A stretch of 10,380 bases of DNA from Planctomycetota bacterium (GTDB taxonomy: Bacteria; Planctomycetota; Phycisphaerae; WQYP01). This document shows positions 5,581 through 10,380 of the stretch, in pieces (position 1 is the first letter of the stretch; every line of letters begins with the position of its first letter). Below the pieces are notes generated by a model. It was not told where the DNA came from. It saw only the letters and a program-made list of their open reading frames with translations, and did no database searches. The position numbers were made by a program, and so were the translations under genes. Location of the stretch: positions 1 through 10,380 of the forward strand of contig JAMDCX010000114.1 of assembly GCA_023489375.1 (NCBI GenBank). Reading direction: 5' to 3'.

Positions 5581-6603
5581 TCAACTCCAATGTGCATCGG
5601 TCCTCGATACGGGTTTGTTCCATCCCTGTAGTATCCGAATGTAGTTGCCGCGTTCAAATAATTCCGGATCTGGTGATCGGGCGAGACTCATACTGCCCTT
5701 CATTTGCTTAACGGAAACATACTCATGGTCCTGCATCCATTGCTCCATGGCCGCACGCAGCACGGCGAGATGTTTCGGACCGTGTTCCAGCAGGGCGGAA
5801 ACAATCTGCACCGCGTCGGCTCCGACCATGATACATTTAATGACATCATCGGCATTTTGGACGCCCCCGGTAATAGCCAGCCGGCAGTCCACCTGTCCAC
5901 TGATGGCCGCTGTCCAGCGCAGACGCGGCAGCAATTCATCCGAGGTCGAAAGTTTGAGTTCACGTTTTACCGTGAGATTTTCAATGTCAATATCAGCCTG
6001 GTAAAAACGGTTAAAGATAACTACATTTCCGGCGCCGGCTTTGACGGCCTGGGCAACAAAATGCACCGGAGCTGTGTAAAAGGAGGAAAGTTTAACGGCC
6101 AGGGGTATGGATACCGCCTTACGCACCGCCTGGATCACGGTCAGGGATTCTTTTTCAATGTCGCTGGATTCACGGTTGGGGGCCAACGCCAGATCATAGA
6201 GATTCAGTTCAATGCCATCGGCTCCGGCTTGCGCCAGGAGTTTGGCATAAGATATCCAGCCACCCGGCGTATGTCCGTTAAGCGAGGCGATGACCGGTAT
6301 GCGCACTGCCGCCTTGATCTTTTGCAATTGTTTCAGATAGGCGTCCGGACCCAGGCGGAATTCATAAGGTGTTACAAGATAGCTGGAGGCTTCGCTGGAA
6401 CTATCCTGTCCCTGCATTAAAGTCCAATCGACATAGGACTCCTCCTTGACCAGCTGCTCCTCAAAAATAGAGTGCATAATGATCATAGGCGCGCCGGCGT
6501 CTTCCAGGCGGCGGACGGTATCAAGATCACCGGCCATGGGAGAGGCCCCTGGAACAAGCGGGTGGGGCAGGTCAAATCCCATGTAGTTTGTAGACATATC
6601 CAT
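5581..6603 (-). CDS. Dihydroorotate dehydrogenase-like FMN protein
   Basis: This 340-residue TIM-barrel flavoprotein belongs to the DHOD/PreA superfamily and to the subgroup often found beside nifJ in anaerobes. Visible signs are PHPLVPGASPM (13-23), IPVIASLNGHTPGGW (102-116), ELNLY (132-136) and the FMN-phosphate motifs LAITGGV (242-248) and GADAVQIVSA (261-270). The tail YVSVKQMKGSMSLARSPDP (295-313), ending in FERGNYIRILQ, is typical of this subgroup. At the position where true DHODs have NxxxPN with a catalytic Cys or Ser, it has NLYDLALAPNRESS without Cys. There is also no CxxC-type [4Fe-4S] module as in PreA. A role in pyrimidine synthesis is therefore unlikely, and its substrate is unknown. 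ATG 6603 is preferred over an upstream frame opening at 6648, because AAAGGAGAG in the nifJ end is 7 bases before it and it starts just after the nifJ stop. Confidence 0.85.
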   Translation of the reverse strand: MDMSTNYMGFDLPHPLVPGASPMAGDLDTVRRLEDAGAPMIIMHSIFEEQLVKEESYVDWTLMQGQDSSSEASSYLVTPYEFRLGPDAYLKQLQKIKAAVRIPVIASLNGHTPGGWISYAKLLAQAGADGIELNLYDLALAPNRESSDIEKESLTVIQAVRKAVSIPLAVKLSSFYTAPVHFVAQAVKAGAGNVVIFNRFYQADIDIENLTVKRELKLSTSDELLPRLRWTAAISGQVDCRLAITGGVQNADDVIKCIMVGADAVQIVSALLEHGPKHLAVLRAAMEQWMQDHEYVSVKQMKGSMSLARSPDPELFERGNYIRILQGWNKPVSRTDAHWS

Positions 6604-6607
6604 ATAA

Positions 6608-9600
6608 TTACTCTCCTTTAACTTCCGAGGGTACCGGACCCGTTTCAACGGGCGGTTTTACCTCTGGAAAAGAAATGCTGGCCAGTTCGGTATACAGTGC
6701 CAGACGTTCCGTAGTATTGCGGACCGCGGCATCGGAAAGAACCCGGAATCTTTCCGGATCAATTTTTTCAATCATGGAAAACCGTGTTTCATTGCGCAGA
6801 TAATCGCGTACATTGGCACGCGGCGTCGGGCTGTCTATCTGTAATGGCGGTTTGCCCTGGACAATCAACCGCGGATCGTAGCGATACAACGGCCACAACC
6901 CGCTGTCGACCGCCAATTTTTGCTGATTTAAGCCGAACTTCAGATCATAACCGTGCGCGATACAATGACTGTACGCGATAATCAGGGATGGTCCGGAATA
7001 ACTGCCGGCTTCACTGAATACCCGCACGGTATGGTTATCGTTAGCACCGAAGGCGACGCTGCCCACATAAGCATGACGATAACTCATCGCCATAAGACCG
7101 AGGTCTTTTTTCTGGGTGGGTTTACCGGAAGCCGCAAATCGGGCCACGGCGCCGATGGGCGTGCTCTTGGAAGCCTGGCCACCGGTATTGGAGTACACTT
7201 CCGTATCCAGTACCAGAACATTTATATCAAATAACATGCTTAGTACATGGTCCAAACCGCCATAGCCGATGTCATAGGCCCAGCCATCACCACCCAGTAT
7301 CCAGACACTCTTGCGCACCAGATAATCGGCCATGTTAGCCAGTATGGCGGCTTCGGGTTTTTTAACGGAAGCTAAAACTTTACGCAGCGCGATAACACGG
7401 TTGCGTTGTTCCGCAATCAAGGCGTCGCTGCATTGATCCGCCTCCAGCAGGCCGGTAACCAGGGTATCACCGATACTACCGGTTAACTCTGTTAACAGTT
7501 GGCGGGCATTACGGGCATGTTGTTCAAGGCCCAGACGAATTCCCAGTCCGAATTCCGCATTATCCTCAAATAACGAATTATTCCAGGCCGGGCCGCGACC
7601 GGCACGATTGGTCGTATAGGGGGTTGTGGGCAGGTTGCCGCCATAGATCGACGAACAGCCGGTGGCATTGGCAATAATAAGCCGATCCCCAAATAACTGC
7701 GTCAGGAGTTTGACATAAGGCGTTTCCCCGCAGCCGGCGCAGGCCCCGCTGTATTCAAAAAGTGGCAGTAAAAACTGGCTGGTTTTAACATCCAGTCGTT
7801 GGATCCGTGCAGGATCCAATTCCGGCAGTTTCAGGAAGAAATCATAATTCTTTCTTTCTTGTTCCCGCAGCGGCATTTGCGGCACCATATTGATGGCCTT
7901 GCGTTTCGGATTGGTCTTATCCTTGGCCGGGCATACCTGCACACATAGACCGCAGCCGGTGCAATCCTCCACCGCCACCTGAAGCGTATAAGTGGAACCT
8001 CTGAAATCGGGAGCTTTGTAGGCTACACTCTTAAAACTCTCCGGAGCATGTTCCAATTCCTTAGCGTCATAAATCTTGGGTCTGATGGCGGCGTGTGGGC
8101 AGACAAAGGAGCATTTATTACATTGGATACAAATGGTTGGTTCCCATTGTGGAATTTCCAGTGCAATATTGCGTTTTTCCCACTTGGTCGTACCGGTAGG
8201 CCAAGTGCCGTCTACGGGAAAGGCACTGACCGGCAGAAGATCGCCCTTCCCCGCCATCATGACGGCCTGCACACGCCTGGTAAAATCGGGCATCCCTTCC
8301 ACTTCAAATCCAGTTTGATGAATGGTGGATGTCGCGACGGCTGGAATGGGTATTTCATGCAGGTTGGACAGAGTTTGATCAACGGCATCGTAATTGCGGC
8401 GAACTACTTCCTCGCCGCGTTTCTCATAACTCTTTTTAATCGCCTTTTTTATAGCCGCAATCGCCGCCTCACGTGGCAATACACCTGAAATGGCAAAAAA
8501 TGCGGTCTGCATGATCGTATTGATACGCCGCCCCATACCGGTATTTTTGGCGACAGTATCTGCATCAATGGCAAAAAGTCGAATCTGCCTGTCGATAATG
8601 ACCTGTTGAATTTCCAGGGGCAGATGATCCCAGACATGCTCTTTGGCCAAGGGCGCGTTGATGAGAAAAACAGCGCCCGGGGCGGCAGATTCCAGAATGT
8701 CCAGCCGTTCCAGAAATTCAAACTGATGACAGGCAATAAAATTCGCTTTTCGAATCAGATACGGGGCTTTAATCGGATCTTTTCCAAAACGCAGATGCGA
8801 TACCGTCATGGCTCCGGACTTCTTGGAGTCGTATACAAAATATCCCTGGGCAAACAGTTCGGTCTGATCTCCGATGATCTTGATCGAATTTTTGTTGGCC
8901 CCCACGGTGCCGTCCGCTCCCAGTCCATAAAACATTGCCCGGACTACGGATTCGGATTCAATATCAAACGTGCTGTCAACCGGTAATGATAGATGCGTGA
9001 CGTCATCTACAATGCCCACCGTGAAACGGGGCTTGGGCTGGTCTTTGGCCAATTCATCAAATACCGCCTTCACCATGGCCGGGGTGAATTCCTTGCTGGA
9101 TAATCCGTAACGGCCGCCAATAACCATGGGCATTTCACCGGTCGGCAAAGCCCCCGCCATCATGGCCTGCGCCAATGCGGTTACTACATCCTGATACAGC
9201 GGTTCCCCGACGGAACCGGGTTCCTTGGTGCGATCCAGGACGGCGATTTTACGCACCGTCACCGGCATGGCGTTGATGAACATGTCCGTGGCAAAGGGCC
9301 GGAATAACCGTACCACCAGACAACCGATTTTTTGTCCCGCCGTCGCCAGATGCCGCACGGTTTCAATAGTGGTTTCCGCGCCGGAACCCATGATGACGAT
9401 CACGCGGTCCGCATCGGATGATCCGATATACTCATAGGGTTTATAAATCCGTCCCGTCAGCGCGGAAAACCGGGCCATTTCCTCGGCGACGATTGCCGGT
9501 ATTGCGTCATAAAAGCGATTGGCGGCTTCACGCGCCTGAAAAAAAGTATCCGGGTTTTGTGCCGTACCGCGCAATACGGGCGCATCGGGGGTTAAAGCTC

Positions 9601-10219
9601 GCTGCCGATGGGCATCGACCCATTCCTGCCGGATCATCTCCCGCAGCACGTTATCACTTAACACGCTGATGCGGTTGAGTTCATGGGATGTGCGGAACCC
9701 GTCAAAAAAATGAACAAAAGGCACTCGGCCGCGCAGGCTGGCCGCCTGGGCGATAAGGGCCTGATCATGGGCCTCTTGAACATTCATGGATGCCAGCATG
9801 GCAAAACCGGTCTGTCGGCAGGCCATGACATCCGAATGATCCCCAAAAATTGACAGTGCATGGGTGGCCAGCGCTCGCGCCGCGACATGCATGACAAAAC
9901 TGGTTAATTCGCCGGCGATTTTGTACATGTTCGGGATCATCAACAGCAGACCTTGTGAAGCCGTCGAGGTCGTGCAGATGGATCCGGCCTGCAAGGCTCC
10001 GTGCACGGCGCCGATGGCGCCGCCTTCGCTTTGCATCTCCACTATCCGGGGTACACCGCCCCAGATGTTTTTTTGACCGCGGGACGCCCAGTCGTCAAAA
10101 AACTCGCCCATCGGACTGGCCGGTGTAATGGGGTAAATCACCGCGGTCTCGCTGGTGCGGAATGACACATTGGCTGCGGCCTCGTTGCCATCCACTGTCA
10201 TATACTTACTGTTAGCCAT
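6608..10219 (-). CDS. nifJ: Pyruvate:ferredoxin (flavodoxin) oxidoreductase, single-chain
   Basis: PFOR converts pyruvate and CoA to acetyl-CoA and CO2 while reducing ferredoxin or flavodoxin, using thiamine diphosphate and three [4Fe-4S] clusters. This is the full fused form of about 1203 residues. The N-terminal pyruvate-binding domain shows VIYPITPASPMGE. The gamma-like and EKR regions include DGTVGANKNSIKIIG. Two ferredoxin motifs, CIQCNKCSFVCP and CTGCGLCVQVCP, lie near residues 697 and 752. The TPP domain has GACAGCGETP (~825), NATGCSSIYGG (~853), GGDGWAYDIGYGG (~980), VYSNTGGQASKSTP (~1010) and SHC (~1084). Those last four Cys match the proximal-cluster ligands. ATG 10219 is preferred over TTG 10225, because AGGA at 10230-10233 is 10 bases before the ATG but only 4 before the TTG. 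It leads the nifJ, DHOD-like, hypA, hypB run. Confidence 0.97.
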   Translation of the reverse strand: MANSKYMTVDGNEAAANVSFRTSETAVIYPITPASPMGEFFDDWASRGQKNIWGGVPRIVEMQSEGGAIGAVHGALQAGSICTTSTASQGLLLMIPNMYKIAGELTSFVMHVAARALATHALSIFGDHSDVMACRQTGFAMLASMNVQEAHDQALIAQAASLRGRVPFVHFFDGFRTSHELNRISVLSDNVLREMIRQEWVDAHRQRALTPDAPVLRGTAQNPDTFFQAREAANRFYDAIPAIVAEEMARFSALTGRIYKPYEYIGSSDADRVIVIMGSGAETTIETVRHLATAGQKIGCLVVRLFRPFATDMFINAMPVTVRKIAVLDRTKEPGSVGEPLYQDVVTALAQAMMAGALPTGEMPMVIGGRYGLSSKEFTPAMVKAVFDELAKDQPKPRFTVGIVDDVTHLSLPVDSTFDIESESVVRAMFYGLGADGTVGANKNSIKIIGDQTELFAQGYFVYDSKKSGAMTVSHLRFGKDPIKAPYLIRKANFIACHQFEFLERLDILESAAPGAVFLINAPLAKEHVWDHLPLEIQQVIIDRQIRLFAIDADTVAKNTGMGRRINTIMQTAFFAISGVLPREAAIAAIKKAIKKSYEKRGEEVVRRNYDAVDQTLSNLHEIPIPAVATSTIHQTGFEVEGMPDFTRRVQAVMMAGKGDLLPVSAFPVDGTWPTGTTKWEKRNIALEIPQWEPTICIQCNKCSFVCPHAAIRPKIYDAKELEHAPESFKSVAYKAPDFRGSTYTLQVAVEDCTGCGLCVQVCPAKDKTNPKRKAINMVPQMPLREQERKNYDFFLKLPELDPARIQRLDVKTSQFLLPLFEYSGACAGCGETPYVKLLTQLFGDRLIIANATGCSSIYGGNLPTTPYTTNRAGRGPAWNNSLFEDNAEFGLGIRLGLEQHARNARQLLTELTGSIGDTLVTGLLEADQCSDALIAEQRNRVIALRKVLASVKKPEAAILANMADYLVRKSVWILGGDGWAYDIGYGGLDHVLSMLFDINVLVLDTEVYSNTGGQASKSTPIGAVARFAASGKPTQKKDLGLMAMSYRHAYVGSVAFGANDNHTVRVFSEAGSYSGPSLIIAYSHCIAHGYDLKFGLNQQKLAVDSGLWPLYRYDPRLIVQGKPPLQIDSPTPRANVRDYLRNETRFSMIEKIDPERFRVLSDAAVRNTTERLALYTELASISFPEVKPPVETGPVPSEVKGE

Positions 10220-10267
10220 ATTCAACTAATCCTTTCAATTCATGGCCTTTATAAAACCATATCCGGT

Positions 10268-10380
10268 TTAATTTGCTGCAGACAAAACCGTCGGTTCCAC
10301 GGCCGACTGCAATCTGACCAGCCGATGGCTTAAATGTCCGGCCAGCCGTTCGACCACCTCAGCAGTGGTCTGGCTGAGTG
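10268..10380 (-). CDS. 3' end of an unidentified gene upstream of nifJ
   Basis: One minus-strand frame stays open from the window edge to TAA at 10268-10270 and encodes 36 residues (begins LSQTTAEVVERLAGHLSHRL, ends VEPTVLSAAN). The other two minus-strand frames hit stops early. The helical, charged start looks like a real C-terminus, but the piece is too short to identify. The gap to nifJ is 48 bases and holds only the nifJ ribosome site and a small AAACC/GGTTT hairpin overlapping this stop, so the gene could be co-transcribed with nifJ. Confidence 0.5.
   Translation of the reverse strand, partial: LSQTTAEVVERLAGHLSHRLVRLQSAVEPTVLSAAN

Noticed and set aside
5704..6420. Long plus-strand open frame opposite the DHOD-like gene
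   Set aside because: It is antisense to a clear, motif-bearing gene with proper ribosome site and spacing; its translation has no recognisable motifs.
10254..10269. AAACC/GGTTT hairpin before nifJ as a terminator
   Set aside because: It has only five pairs, overlaps the stop codon of the upstream gene and lacks a U-tract, so it is too weak to call.

Overview
The window has two unlike halves that meet in a convergent junction at about 4200-4505. The right half (4506-10380, minus strand) is a tightly packed operon of moderate GC. It reads from right to left: the 3' end of an unidentified gene, a full-length pyruvate:ferredoxin (flavodoxin) oxidoreductase (nifJ/PFOR), a dihydroorotate-dehydrogenase-like FMN protein, hypA and hypB. 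The last four genes are separated by a few bases or overlap, and each ribosome site lies in the end of the gene before it. The set points to anaerobic or fermentative metabolism: PFOR oxidises pyruvate to acetyl-CoA and reduces ferredoxin, while HypA and HypB load nickel into a [NiFe] hydrogenase, a plausible sink for those electrons. No hydrogenase subunit and no hypC-F gene is present here.

The left half (1-4410, plus strand) is accessory in character. It is visibly more AT-rich up to about 2330 and holds proteins I cannot assign to a named family. They are a zinc-ribbon/one-TM/coiled-coil/beta-domain protein (1031-1951) and a 623-residue exported protein with a twin-arginine signal and a lectin-like C-terminus (2329-4200). 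There are also remnants of membrane-protein genes (about 150-720), including one that becomes continuous only if one base of a T7 run is skipped. Two diverged copies of a ~152-156 bp element with 12-bp terminal inverted repeats (GTAACCGTTCAC) bracket this half in direct orientation, at 1-149 and 4254-4409. Each copy carries an internal hairpin followed by a T-run. A second, unrelated ~37-bp repeat lies at 979-1015 and 2029-2065, and its short predicted stem shows a compensatory base-pair change between copies.

The organism cannot be named from the sequence. The PFOR plus DHOD-like pair next to hyp genes, a Tat-exported large protein and zinc-ribbon membrane proteins would fit an anaerobic or facultative member of the Planctomycetes/PVC group, but this is a low-confidence inference. 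I found no tRNA, rRNA, CRISPR array or transposase gene. The best candidates for undescribed biology are the 150-bp inverted-repeat element family, the covarying small hairpin repeat, and the zinc-ribbon transmembrane protein.
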